From the NCBI GenBank assembly GCA_019423445.1, contig JAHZBJ010000003.1:1-20552 (forward strand): 20,552 nucleotides of DNA, given 5' to 3'. A program made the translations under genes and the position numbers. The notes under the pieces were generated by a model. That model saw only the letters and a program-made list of their open reading frames with translations, had not been told where the DNA came from and did no database searches. Positions 8,219 through 15,272 of the stretch are shown here, in pieces. This DNA is from Oscillospiraceae bacterium (lineage in GTDB: Bacteria; Bacillota; Clostridia; Oscillospirales; Ruminococcaceae). Position 1 is the stretch's first letter; each line of letters begins with the position of its first letter.

Positions 8219-8563
8219 TTATTCATGGTCTGTCACCTCTTCCGGCTGGTAAGTCGACTTTCGGATAGGCAGCTTATTCACTTCGGTCATAATTCGCTTA
8301 GCCGAGCCGTTCCCGCCGAGTTTTTCATAAGGTTTATACAGGTACTCGTAAAGATTCTCATATTCGTCCTGTGTAATCCATCCCCGCTCGATGTAATGCA
8401 TACCGAGAAATATAATGCGGTCGTGGGCAAGCCCGATAAGCATCTGCGACTTTACATCTTTGTTGTCGTTTTTCTTTTGGATAAACGCCCAAAAACCGGA
8501 TGAAGCGATGACCGCGCAAACAATTGTCACCACCATTTGAAGCCAGGGTTCCATCTTTCGCAT
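8219..8563 (-). CDS. Holin-like small membrane protein
   Basis: The start is ATG 8563 just after AAGGAGG (3-base gap); the in-frame ATG at 8554 is an alternative with a 12-base gap. The 114-aa protein has one N-terminal membrane span (about residues 7-29) and a charged cytoplasmic tail with GLAHDRIIFLGMHYIERGWI and YKPYEKLGGNG. Proteins of this form are common in clostridial prophages, next to tail and lysis genes, and are often called holins, but the function has not been shown from the sequence. No endolysin gene accompanies it here, which leaves its lysis role without a partner inside the element. Confidence 0.6.
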   Translation of the reverse strand: MRKMEPWLQMVVTIVCAVIASSGFWAFIQKKNDNKDVKSQMLIGLAHDRIIFLGMHYIERGWITQDEYENLYEYLYKPYEKLGGNGSAKRIMTEVNKLPIRKSTYQPEEVTDHE

Positions 8564-8585
8564 TGTCCTCCTTATAAAACAAATA

Positions 8586-8659
8586 AAGAAGCTTACGGAA
8601 AATATCCCCTACAGCTTCTTAAAAGAAAGAGAATTGGGGCCCACGATGAAGCAGGCCCC
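8586..8659 (-). terminator. Two hairpins between small-gene pair and holin-like gene
   Basis: On the minus strand, the first hairpin after the stop at 8676 is GGGGCC/GGCCCC (8654-8659 with 8636-8641), followed by AATTCTCTTTCTTTT. The second is AAGAAGCT/AGCTTCTT (8613-8620 with 8586-8593), followed by a T-rich tail. Either could attenuate transcription before the holin-like and tail genes. Confidence 0.5.
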
Positions 8660-8675
8660 TCCTCTCACCAACGGG

Positions 8676-8813
8676 TTACTCTACAATAGCGTTCCCGTTC
8701 TCGTCGAGGCCGATAGCCTCAAGGTCTGCCTTCACAGCAGCCTTCAGTTTGGCCGGAACCTGCTCAAAGGTCCTACGGTCGTTGACGATCAGTGCAACAT
8801 ACAATGCTACCAT
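8676..8813 (-). CDS. CD1375-like small phage protein, copy 1 (45 aa)
   Basis: This short gene starts MVALYVALIVNDRRTFEQVP and ends LDENGNAIVE. GGAGG lies 7 bases before the ATG at 8813. It is homologous to the next small gene upstream: LYxxLIxNxRRTFxQVP and the closing NG are shared. I recognise the pattern as the CD1375-type family found in tail/lysis regions of clostridial prophages, whose function is unknown. The two copies lie in tandem 44 bp apart. Confidence 0.75.
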   Translation of the reverse strand: MVALYVALIVNDRRTFEQVPAKLKAAVKADLEAIGLDENGNAIVE

Positions 8814-8857
8814 TTTACTACCTCCTACAAATAGTTTTGTGAGTATATAGAACATGG

Positions 8858-9001
8858 TTAGACCTCCCCGGCAACAGGATCGCCGTTAACGTCATAACCC
8901 AGTTCCCTTAGTCTGGTTTCAACTTCGCCCTGGATTTTCTCCGGGACTTGGTCGAATGTTCTTCGCTTATTGATGATAAGCGTGCAATAAAGACTAACCA
9001 T
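8858..9001 (-). CDS. CD1375-like small phage protein, copy 2 (47 aa)
   Basis: It starts MVSLYCTLIINKRRTFDQVP, with GGAGG 8 bases before ATG 9001. The body ELGYDVNGDPVAGEV matches the paired gene downstream in layout: a beta-strand start, the conserved RRTF-QVP, and a helix rich in Lys/Glu. It follows the 111-aa gene after 12 bp, so it is translated from the same message. Function is unknown; the tandem copies look like a duplication that has diverged. Confidence 0.75.
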   Translation of the reverse strand: MVSLYCTLIINKRRTFDQVPEKIQGEVETRLRELGYDVNGDPVAGEV

Positions 9002-9013
9002 AACCGGCACCTC

Positions 9014-9349
9014 CTACATTGGCAAAAGCATTTCGTACAGATCGGCAATCGCTTCCATTACGGCGAGCTGATTGCTGTCGTTGTTTTCCTGTCCAACCAT
9101 AAGGCTGACGATGTTTTCGGAATCGTTCTGACCCTTGATCGCATTTTGAGCCATGAGCATGTTGACATACTCGTTGAATTCCTGCGTGGTAATCTGGGCC
9201 TCCTGGTATGTCCAGTAAGTGACTTCTTCGCTTTGCTCAGAGGTTCGGACAATTTCGGAATAGTCTTTTCGCAGATAAACCGTGCCGTCGTTGATTTCAA
9301 TGGCGGACGGCTTGACCGTGCTCTCGGCATATCGGTAGTCTAGCTCCAT
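9014..9349 (-). CDS. Uncharacterised phage tail-region protein (111 aa), directly after the RT
   Basis: It starts at ATG 9349; its ribosome binding site AAAGGAGG is formed by the last codons of the reverse transcriptase gene (stop 6 bp upstream), so translation is coupled. The protein begins with beta-rich LDYRYAESTVKPSAIEINDGTVYLRKDY, then YWTYQEAQITTQEFNEYVNMLMAQNAIK, and has an acidic, helical C-terminus. I recognise the layout from clostridial prophage tail modules but know no function. I considered the DGR accessory protein Avd: Avd is a basic four-helix bundle of similar length, whereas this protein is acidic with a beta-rich first half, so it is unlikely. Confidence 0.6.
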   Translation of the reverse strand: MELDYRYAESTVKPSAIEINDGTVYLRKDYSEIVRTSEQSEEVTYWTYQEAQITTQEFNEYVNMLMAQNAIKGQNDSENIVSLMVGQENNDSNQLAVMEAIADLYEMLLPM

Positions 9350-9354
9350 ACGCC

Positions 9355-10491
9355 TTATCCTCCTTTCGAGCTGTAAGGTTTGACAAGCTTTTGGTACACT
9401 CTTCTGTCGTCGTGTCTGTCATGCTGCGAGATTTTGCGTTTCAGTTGTTTGAAGCTGATATATGGTTTAATCCATTTCCGATACATCTTATAAGTATCGG
9501 TGCAGTCAATCCAACCAAGATATGACAGCATCTGACGGGCGTCGTGTATCGTCGGTCTCTCTTTTCGGGAAAGTTTTCTGGCTTTTCTCGTGGCCTTGTA
9601 CATGATGGTTTTACGAAGTATTGTTCGGTTCCTGAAGAATCGGAACCCCATGAAGTCAAGGTCGCGCCCCTTGTCGTTCCCATATGAGAACCGAAAAACC
9701 TGCCAGTTGTCTTTTAGTGAAAGCCCAAGCTCATTTTCGAGATAATCGGAAATTGCTTGTCTTGTCCGGTGCAAAACCTTCTTGTTACTGCCGAAGATAA
9801 CCATATCATCCATGTAGCGCATATAGTGCACGGCTCCCAACCGTTCTTTGATATAGTGGTCGAGGCCCTGCAAATACCAGTTGGAAAGCCATTGGGAAGT
9901 GTAAAAGCCTAACGGAATCCCGACGTCGGTTACGTCGATAATCCGAAAGAGCAAATCCAGCATTTTTTCATCATGGATTGTCTTCCTGAGTTTGGCTTTC
10001 AGTTTGTCGTGGGGAACGGTGTCGAAGAAATGCCGGATATCCATTTTCAGAACATACTTGCAGTTCTTCGCATCGGTTCGAATCCATTTCTCAATGACCT
10101 GTTTCCCTTTGTGGGCGCCTCTTCCCGGCAAACTGGCATAGCTGTGCTCATACATGCCCTTGCAGAACATCGGCTTCAAAGCGTTCACAACGTTGTGCTG
10201 AACAATCAGCTCTTCCATTGTGGGAACGATAATAACCCTCTCTTTGCGCGTAATGCCGTCATAAATATAAACCGGCACATGCTCGGCGTTCTCATAGTTG
10301 TTGATCCAGTCGTAGGACAAGGCAACCAGAGCATCGTCGGACAGGTGCCGGCTTTTCATGATTCTTCGCATTCGCTTGCTGTGTTTCGCAAGGTTAAGGG
10401 AGATCCTTCGGTTTTCTTCGGATATGCAGTTTTCGTACAAGTGGTTATAGGATTTCATATTCTCTCTTATCCTCTCATCCGCGTTCGACAT
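9355..10491 (-). CDS. DGR reverse transcriptase
   Basis: This 378-aa reverse transcriptase copies the template-repeat RNA into cDNA with errors at adenines and so retargets the variable repeat. Visible motifs are KMDIRHFFDTVPH with catalytic Asp151, IPLGFYTSQ at 192-200 (the LGxxxSQ form specific to DGR enzymes; group II intron RTs have QGxxxSP), YMDD at 226-229, and FMGFRF at 280-285. There is no maturase or endonuclease domain, and the length is normal for the family. It lies 3' of the template repeat with a roughly 130-nt spacer. The ATG at 10491 has only a weak GAG upstream, unlike nearly every other gene here. ATG 10458 is an alternative start (367 aa). Low translation of the RT is a possible consequence. 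Confidence 0.95.
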   Translation of the reverse strand: MSNADERIRENMKSYNHLYENCISEENRRISLNLAKHSKRMRRIMKSRHLSDDALVALSYDWINNYENAEHVPVYIYDGITRKERVIIVPTMEELIVQHNVVNALKPMFCKGMYEHSYASLPGRGAHKGKQVIEKWIRTDAKNCKYVLKMDIRHFFDTVPHDKLKAKLRKTIHDEKMLDLLFRIIDVTDVGIPLGFYTSQWLSNWYLQGLDHYIKERLGAVHYMRYMDDMVIFGSNKKVLHRTRQAISDYLENELGLSLKDNWQVFRFSYGNDKGRDLDFMGFRFFRNRTILRKTIMYKATRKARKLSRKERPTIHDARQMLSYLGWIDCTDTYKMYRKWIKPYISFKQLKRKISQHDRHDDRRVYQKLVKPYSSKGG

Positions 10492-10618
10492 ATTCTCAGC
10501 TACTAGCAGATGCTTGCACCGAGTTAATTTTCACCAAGCGGTGAGGAAGAAACAAATTGTCTCTTGCTGTTTTTTACAGCGATATGTACTGCATTAAGTG
10601 AGAAACCTCTTATTGGAT
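10492..10618 (-). ncRNA. DGR template RNA 3' spacer with two hairpins
   Basis: About 130 nt separate the template repeat from the RT start codon. In the Bordetella phage system a spacer of about 140 nt after TR is needed for cDNA priming. Here it holds TCACC/GGTGA with a 4-nt loop (10531-10544) and GCTGT/ACAGC with a 5-nt loop (10566-10580). A structured role is inferred by analogy. Confidence 0.6.
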
Positions 10619-10728
10619 AAGACAGAGCCGCGCCATTGTTCGAGTTCGAATTGGACGGCGTATTGTTCAGATTAGCGTAGAACGGACCGCATTGAAGGTC
10701 ATTGTTCCAGTTGCCGCCGACAATCGCA
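10619..10728 (-). repeat. DGR template repeat (TR)
   Basis: It aligns to 10833-10942 at a constant offset of 214 with no gaps. Within 10624-10728 there are 26 sense-strand adenines; 19 differ in the VR and no other base differs. At 10623, in the IMH* end, there is a single G/C difference from the VR. Read in the target's frame it is rich in AAC/AAT codons (NWNNDLQCGPFYANLNNTPS), the typical DGR design that avoids stop codons upon mutation. Confidence 0.95.
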
Positions 10729-10804
10729 GCTTTCGCAGTACATAACCCTTTTGATTTTATTTTTTCTCCGGCGAACCTAAGGTTCTCCAGACCTCTCCTC
10801 TTCG

Positions 10805-10819
10805 GACGGCTACGCCGTC
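10805..10819 (-). other. DGR target-site hairpin downstream of VR
   Basis: GACGGC and GCCGTC form a perfect 6-bp stem with a 3-nt loop, 15 bp beyond the VR 3' end, and the target's stop codon lies within it. A similarly placed hairpin/cruciform raises retrohoming efficiency in the Bordetella phage DGR. It is absent beside the TR. Confidence 0.65.
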
Positions 10820-12654
10820 GCAAGTGGTTTACAAGAGAGAGCCGCGCCACCGTCCGAGCTCGAATCGGACGGCGCAAAGCGCAGATAAGCGCAGAACGGA
10901 CCGCATAGAAGGCCACGGTTCCAGCCGCCGCCGACAAACGCATACATTGTGCCGGAATTGTTGTAGTAAAGACCGTCCGCCTCGAATGTGCTGCTCGAAC
11001 CGCTTGCCGTAACGGGAATCCGTCCGAACCCTTCCGTTTTCATGCTGTTGATGTATCCGCCGGATGAGCCGGAAGGCGTTGCGCCGGACACGGTTTTATA
11101 GCCGTTGCCATCCGTATTGTAATCGCTGACGGTGGACCCGTCTTTTGTCCCTCTCGTCAGTTTCACTTTCTGCGTGCCGTTCACATTCATCCAGCCGGCA
11201 GTACGTCTCCACAGATTCCCCCAGAAATGCTCCATGCCGAATACCTTCACGCCGTCCGTACCATTGTTGGAACCCCAGAACATGCCTCTGCTGTTCATGG
11301 TACCGGTGTTTACGGCCGAATTGGTATCGCATCTGCCTTTTCCATATACGGTCTGGCCGTCGGTGCTCTTGCCCATCATGACAAGCAAATCCTGAATCAA
11401 CAGCCTGTCCGCAAGGACTTCGGTGTACCAGTCGCTTCCGTTGGCCTTTGCATAATTGATTTCAGTCGTGGCGTTCTGGTTTACCATATTTGCCTGCCCG
11501 CTGATAGAGCGGAGCTTGCTCGACACATTGGAACCGAAATAAATCGGGGTGTAGAAGTGGTCGATCTGGTTGTTAAGTCGGTCGTAGTTGCTCCAGCATT
11601 CCCAACTCTCATCCTGCGGGGTATCCGAGCAGCGGAAATGGTACACGCCGCCCTCTTCCCACCGTTTGGTGTAGATCTTCGGCCATTCCATCATAGCGTT
11701 GCCGCCAAAAGAAGTATCAGCAACTTTGGAAGCCCCGCCTTCCGCCTTCTGCGTATAATCATTAGGATTTAAATAATGATCCACAACTCCGGCAAAAGTC
11801 AACATACACGGACGGGGCATGAATTTCTCACCAGGGGCAAAGTTCCAGTCTCCGTAGCTGAAACTGCCGCCGAAATTCATCTTGGCCGGCGTGAAATCCG
11901 CGTTGTCAACATCGTCAGGATAAGAAACACGTCCGCTCGGGCTGCTGGTAGACTTGACAAGATCGTAACCAAACAGATAATCCCGCTTTTTCGGGGTTAC
12001 GCTTGTGCGGTTGGCTTCGCTTCTGTTATAGGCTCCGGTGCTGGTGTAGGGGAACGCCGAATAGTAATAAGTTGTTCCAACTGTGACATTGGTATCCGTA
12101 TATACGGTGTCTGTCATAATTGTCGTAAGCGCATCACCGTCGGTTTCGCTTGTCGGATAACCAGTCGTGCTCTTTCGGATCACAGCGCCGGCAACGCCGT
12201 CCGGAAGCTTGGCAGTGATTTCTACCTTCACCGTGTCGGAAGAGGAAACATACACCGACTTTGCGGAAAACTCCTCCATCGGCTCCGGCTCATTCACCAC
12301 AACGCGGTTCACCTTATTTCGGTTGTAGACGCCCTGCGTGGTAAACGGGAACACCGCATAGTAATAAGTGCCTGTTGCGGACGTTGAGCTGTCCACAAAA
12401 GTCGTAGAGGTCTTAATAACGGCAACCTCTTCTCCGTCGAATTCATCCTTAGGATAATCCGTTGTCTTTCTTCGGATAACGGCCCCCTCTACGGTGCAAA
12501 GCGTTTGCCCGTTGATAACCGTGTCGGCAGGAAGCTGCGCTGTAATTTTGACATGCTCGCCTTCAATAACCGCAGTAAAGTTCTGCATATTGGACGGCTC
12601 GATGCCGCCGAAGAAATGTCTGTTTTTCCCAAAGATCAGATCTTCTTCTGCCAT
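10810..12654 (-). CDS. DGR-diversified tail-fibre / receptor-binding protein with C-type-lectin-fold C-terminus
   Basis: This 614-aa protein starts at ATG 12654 after AAAGGAG. Residues about 8-105 and 108-205 are two tandem fibronectin/Ig-like repeats: each has VKI/VEITAxLP, GAVIRxxTxxYP, TYYYxxFPxTxxGxYNR. From about 210 the chain becomes an FGE-sulfatase-like C-type lectin domain (GMFWGSNNGTDGVKVFGMEHFWGNLWRRTAGW is its core; quoted here only as FGMEHFWGNLWRR). Its last 43 residues (572-614) hold the variable repeat. Fourteen residues differ from the template-encoded form: positions 573, 577, 580, 581, 583, 588, 590, 592-594, 597, 599, 601 and 602. By analogy with phage BPP-1 Mtd these form the ligand-binding face. 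The genomic context suggests a tail-tip adhesin. The protein lacks a signal peptide. Confidence 0.92.
   Translation of the reverse strand: MAEEDLIFGKNRHFFGGIEPSNMQNFTAVIEGEHVKITAQLPADTVINGQTLCTVEGAVIRRKTTDYPKDEFDGEEVAVIKTSTTFVDSSTSATGTYYYAVFPFTTQGVYNRNKVNRVVVNEPEPMEEFSAKSVYVSSSDTVKVEITAKLPDGVAGAVIRKSTTGYPTSETDGDALTTIMTDTVYTDTNVTVGTTYYYSAFPYTSTGAYNRSEANRTSVTPKKRDYLFGYDLVKSTSSPSGRVSYPDDVDNADFTPAKMNFGGSFSYGDWNFAPGEKFMPRPCMLTFAGVVDHYLNPNDYTQKAEGGASKVADTSFGGNAMMEWPKIYTKRWEEGGVYHFRCSDTPQDESWECWSNYDRLNNQIDHFYTPIYFGSNVSSKLRSISGQANMVNQNATTEINYAKANGSDWYTEVLADRLLIQDLLVMMGKSTDGQTVYGKGRCDTNSAVNTGTMNSRGMFWGSNNGTDGVKVFGMEHFWGNLWRRTAGWMNVNGTQKVKLTRGTKDGSTVSDYNTDGNGYKTVSGATPSGSSGGYINSMKTEGFGRIPVTASGSSSTFEADGLYYNNSGTMYAFVGGGWNRGLLCGPFCAYLRFAPSDSSSDGGAALSCKPLATA
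10833..10942 (-). repeat. DGR variable repeat (VR) with IMH at its 3' end
   Basis: This is the recipient copy at the 3' end of the target gene. Sense-strand changes relative to TR are 12 A to G, 5 A to T and 2 A to C. The 3' end (sense TGGCGCGGCTCTCTC, 10835-10849) is the putative IMH; the TR counterpart differs only by G in place of C near its end, as expected for an IMH/IMH* pair that fixes the direction of transfer. Confidence 0.95.
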
Positions 12655-12675
12655 TTTGAATTTTCTCCTTTCGCG

Positions 12676-13683
12676 TTAAGAGTACGTGACGACAGTGCTG
12701 ATTAAACTGCCGTCGGCGTTAAAAGTTTTCACGGCTCTCGCCACTTCCGCGCCGGCAGCGCTCTTCAACACGCTCGTCATTGTGAGGAATCCGTTCGTAA
12801 ACGTCTTCGTCAGGATTCGTCCGTCGCTGGCGGTAGAGGTAATGACCGTTCCGTCTTCCGAAAACTCTTTTGTTCCGTCTTCAAACCCGACCAGAAGAAT
12901 CCGCTTGATCTCGTCCTTGTTGATCTGGTTTTGAAGATTTCCGGCGGCGTCCTCTCCTAACTGGTCTTTCATCTGGTTGTACCATGCCAGGAAATCAGCC
13001 TGTTCAGCGGCAACCCATTGGTCGAGCAGGGTTTGTTCCGCCTGTAAATCCGCTTTCATCTGATCGAACCATTCGGTAAAGTCGGATTCCTCGCTGGCAA
13101 TCCACTGGTCTACCTCGTCCTGCCTTGCGTCGACAAACTGGTCAAGTTCGCTCTGCCACTGGCCCAGAAGTTCGTCAAGGCTGAGGGTTTGCAGCATAGC
13201 TGTGACAAACGGGGTAGATTCCGTACCCACCATATTTGTGATATCGGCCTGCGTGATCGCCGAGCTTCCGAATTTTCTGTAAATATAACAGAGCGGATAC
13301 TGATGCACAGTGCCCTCGTTCATAAGAGTCGGATTAGACGGAGCGCTGGACGGCGTCCCTTTCACAAATTTGATGCTGTTTGCCCGAACAGATTCCGTAG
13401 CGTCCACCTCAAGCACAACTGCGTCGATTCTGTCCAAAAGGACTTCGGCTTCCGGGGCTTCCAGCGGAAGAATAGAATCGTTCAAAGTCCATGTGTGGTT
13501 AAACCAAGCTTTGCCGATTCCAACATTGACGGTAATTCCCGTCGTCGCTTTTACTGCGAAAGCCGTCCCGATGGAAGCGAACACACCATCGATAATCAAA
13601 CCGTCAAACAGGCTCGATACCTGCTCGGCGTTATACTTGCGGTCGCCGTTTAGCGAGTTGTAAAACCCATAAGTTACGCTCAT
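12676..13683 (-). CDS. Phage baseplate/tail appendage protein with central coiled coil
   Basis: The 335-aa protein begins MSVTYGFYNSLNGDRKYNAE, a start common in phage baseplate or appendage proteins (pattern recognised from memory). Residues about 160-255 form repeated acidic/aromatic heptad-like helices (WQSELDQFVDARQDEVDQW, FTEWFDQMKADL, FLAWYNQMKDQLG), which suggests a trimeric coiled coil. The last 70 residues (KEFSEDGTVITSTASDGR, LTKTFTNGFLT) are a copy of the repeat module in the element's last gene. The ATG overlaps the previous gene's stop (ATGA), with AGGAGG upstream. It precedes the DGR target by 22 bp and probably forms the stalk to which that adhesin attaches. Confidence 0.65.
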   Translation of the reverse strand: MSVTYGFYNSLNGDRKYNAEQVSSLFDGLIIDGVFASIGTAFAVKATTGITVNVGIGKAWFNHTWTLNDSILPLEAPEAEVLLDRIDAVVLEVDATESVRANSIKFVKGTPSSAPSNPTLMNEGTVHQYPLCYIYRKFGSSAITQADITNMVGTESTPFVTAMLQTLSLDELLGQWQSELDQFVDARQDEVDQWIASEESDFTEWFDQMKADLQAEQTLLDQWVAAEQADFLAWYNQMKDQLGEDAAGNLQNQINKDEIKRILLVGFEDGTKEFSEDGTVITSTASDGRILTKTFTNGFLTMTSVLKSAAGAEVARAVKTFNADGSLISTVVTYS

Positions 13684-14324
13684 TTAGCTCGTTCCCTCCT
13701 TTTCTGAAATAGTCTTAAAAGTAGGGTAATATTGGTCTGCTTTCCAGGATTCGTAACCTGCGGAACACCACCTCCATATATCGGATATCCTTCCATCTCC
13801 AAAATATAAAGAGCTTGGTTCAGCTTTTCTTTAGAGATACCAAGTTCCCGCTCAACGCCGGTTCCAACGTCTATCATTCCTTTTTCCGCAATCTGCTTTT
13901 TCAGGAATTCAGCCGTGGTTTTAGCCTGGTTCATACGGGCTTCGGACGATTCGTTGAGCAAAGAACGGACGGAAGAATCATTAGCGAATCCCATCTTCTC
14001 CGCGATTTCATTCAGACTGTAACCTTTTTCCCGAAGCGCCTTAGCAGTCGAAACGTCAGCGGATCTTCTTTCGTCTTTCGCCAAGCTCATCTGTGTCCTG
14101 AACTGCGTTGTGCTCAAACCCATAGATTTGGCGATGGCTACTTCACCGGTGTAGGTTTTCCCATCTTTATCCGTGAAAGTGAATCCAGATTTCTTCATCT
14201 CCTCCACTCGCGATAGAAAATCCCCGCTATGCTGGTAAGGGTTATCTCCAGAACCCCAGGGATAACGACCGGAACGTCTCGGCATTCCATAGTGCATCAG
14301 CATTTTCTCCACAAAGGAATTCAT
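13680..14324 (-). CDS. Truncated phage structural protein (N-terminal part only)
   Basis: This 214-aa protein begins MNSFVEKMLMHYGMPRRSGR and has two helix-turn-helix-like segments (about 97-125, YSLNEIAEKMGFANDSSVRS; and 160-190). The segment up to GVPQVTNPGKQTNI (residue 199) matches what I recall of the start of a much larger clostridial phage virion protein. After it come only 15 unrelated residues, TLLLRLFQKRRERAK, the last of which are encoded by the ribosome binding site of the next gene. This looks like an in-place deletion that removed the rest of the protein and probably many late genes. GGAGG lies 8 bases before the start. Family membership is from memory and unverified. Confidence 0.6.
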   Translation of the reverse strand: MNSFVEKMLMHYGMPRRSGRYPWGSGDNPYQHSGDFLSRVEEMKKSGFTFTDKDGKTYTGEVAIAKSMGLSTTQFRTQMSLAKDERRSADVSTAKALREKGYSLNEIAEKMGFANDSSVRSLLNESSEARMNQAKTTAEFLKKQIAEKGMIDVGTGVERELGISKEKLNQALYILEMEGYPIYGGGVPQVTNPGKQTNITLLLRLFQKRRERAK

Positions 14325-14327
14325 GGT

Positions 14328-14885
14328 TTAACCCTCCTGTTCTTTGATTTTTCGAATCACCTTGTCAAAAGTGATGATTTTGTCCATAATCGGAACGATG
14401 TCTTCCGCTGTCGGTTCATCGTACAGAATTTCATTGTTTTGATACAAACGAAGTTCTATGTCGATATCAGCAGGTTTTATTTTGTACTCCAAACAAAAAA
14501 GAGCAGCATATATTTTAAGCTGCTCCATGTGAGCCGGAATAGATCCGGTCTTTAAATCATGAATACGAAGGAACCGGTTTCGAAACATGATAGTGTCGGC
14601 GGTGCCAAAACAATTTTCCGAGTAAAACAGAATTTGCTCTGGTATCATTTTGAAACCGATCGCGTCATTGACATACATGTTCAGTGTTTTTTGAGACTTC
14701 GGCAATTTCTGCCCAAGACGAATACACTGGCACGCAAATTCGTGAAGAACGGTTCCTTTTTGCGTAGCGAGGAATTTGGAATATGCTTCCGCCACCTTGT
14801 CCTCGCTGTAGTTAATCCAATGATATTTGCTGGCACCGAGAAAAGCGTGTTGCCCTTCAAGATTCGAATGATTGTTGAAGATCAT
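14328..14885 (-). CDS. RecB/Cas4-like PD-(D/E)XK nuclease
   Basis: The start is ATG 14885, 9 bases after AAGGAGG, giving 185 aa; a longer in-frame version lacks a ribosome binding site. RecB-family nuclease motifs are in order: TVLHEFA (His48, Glu49), FGTADTI (Asp97), RIHDLKTG (Asp110, Lys112) and EQLKIYA (Gln122, Tyr126). All predicted metal-binding residues are intact. There are no clustered cysteines for an iron-sulfur centre as in Cas4. In phages such enzymes process DNA ends during recombination or replication. It overlaps the VRR-NUC gene by 29 bp, so the two are expressed together. Confidence 0.85.
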   Translation of the reverse strand: MIFNNHSNLEGQHAFLGASKYHWINYSEDKVAEAYSKFLATQKGTVLHEFACQCIRLGQKLPKSQKTLNMYVNDAIGFKMIPEQILFYSENCFGTADTIMFRNRFLRIHDLKTGSIPAHMEQLKIYAALFCLEYKIKPADIDIELRLYQNNEILYDEPTAEDIVPIMDKIITFDKVIRKIKEQEG

Positions 14886-15147
14886 GCAGCACTTCCTCCT
14901 TGTTCTCCGGGCAGATGAATCTCGAGAACGACATCTCATCCATCTTCCCGACATAATACTCTTGATTCGGTTGTCTCTTTGCGCCAGCGCTTTGTTTACA
15001 TTCCAAAGAAGCCCATTTATCGTTGTAGAGAATGAGCAAATCGGGAATGCCTTGTAAATATCCCGAATCGCTTTTCATAACGATGCAACCAGGAAATCTT
15101 TTCTTAAGCTCTTTAATAAGCTTTGCTTGGAATTGACTTTCAAGCAT
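14857..15147 (-). CDS. VRR-NUC domain nuclease
   Basis: The start is ATG 15147 with AAGGAGG upstream; an earlier in-frame ATG at 15180 has none. The 96-aa protein is a single VRR-NUC (PD-(D/E)XK) domain: Glu3 in LESQFQAKLI, YLQGIPDLLIL with Asp36, and SLECKQS with Glu49 and Lys51. VRR-NUC enzymes cut structured or branched DNA. In phages they usually sit in a replication module beside an SNF2 helicase, which is missing here; the next gene is a second nuclease. The catalytic set is complete. Confidence 0.88.
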   Translation of the reverse strand: MLESQFQAKLIKELKKRFPGCIVMKSDSGYLQGIPDLLILYNDKWASLECKQSAGAKRQPNQEYYVGKMDEMSFSRFICPENKEEVLHDLQQSFES

Positions 15148-15272
15148 GGTTAATGGGCCTCCTTTCAGTGCTTTTTCCAAAACGGAAAAGGGAATGTCTA
15201 TCTTTAAAAATAGCTATTCTATCCCTCTCTTCATAAAAGGGCATGTAATTTTCGCGCGGCAAAAATAGACAA

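Noticed and set aside
9355..10491. RT as a group II intron maturase or retron enzyme
   Set aside because: There is no maturase X or HNH domain, no intron ends, and no msr/msd structure. The LGxxxSQ motif and the TR/VR pair identify a DGR.
10524..10943. 139-codon minus frame across VR and TR as a protein gene
   Set aside because: It begins inside the VR in a frame different from the target and has no ribosome binding site; its TR part is the DGR template. The open TR frame is reported only as a possible evolutionary trace.
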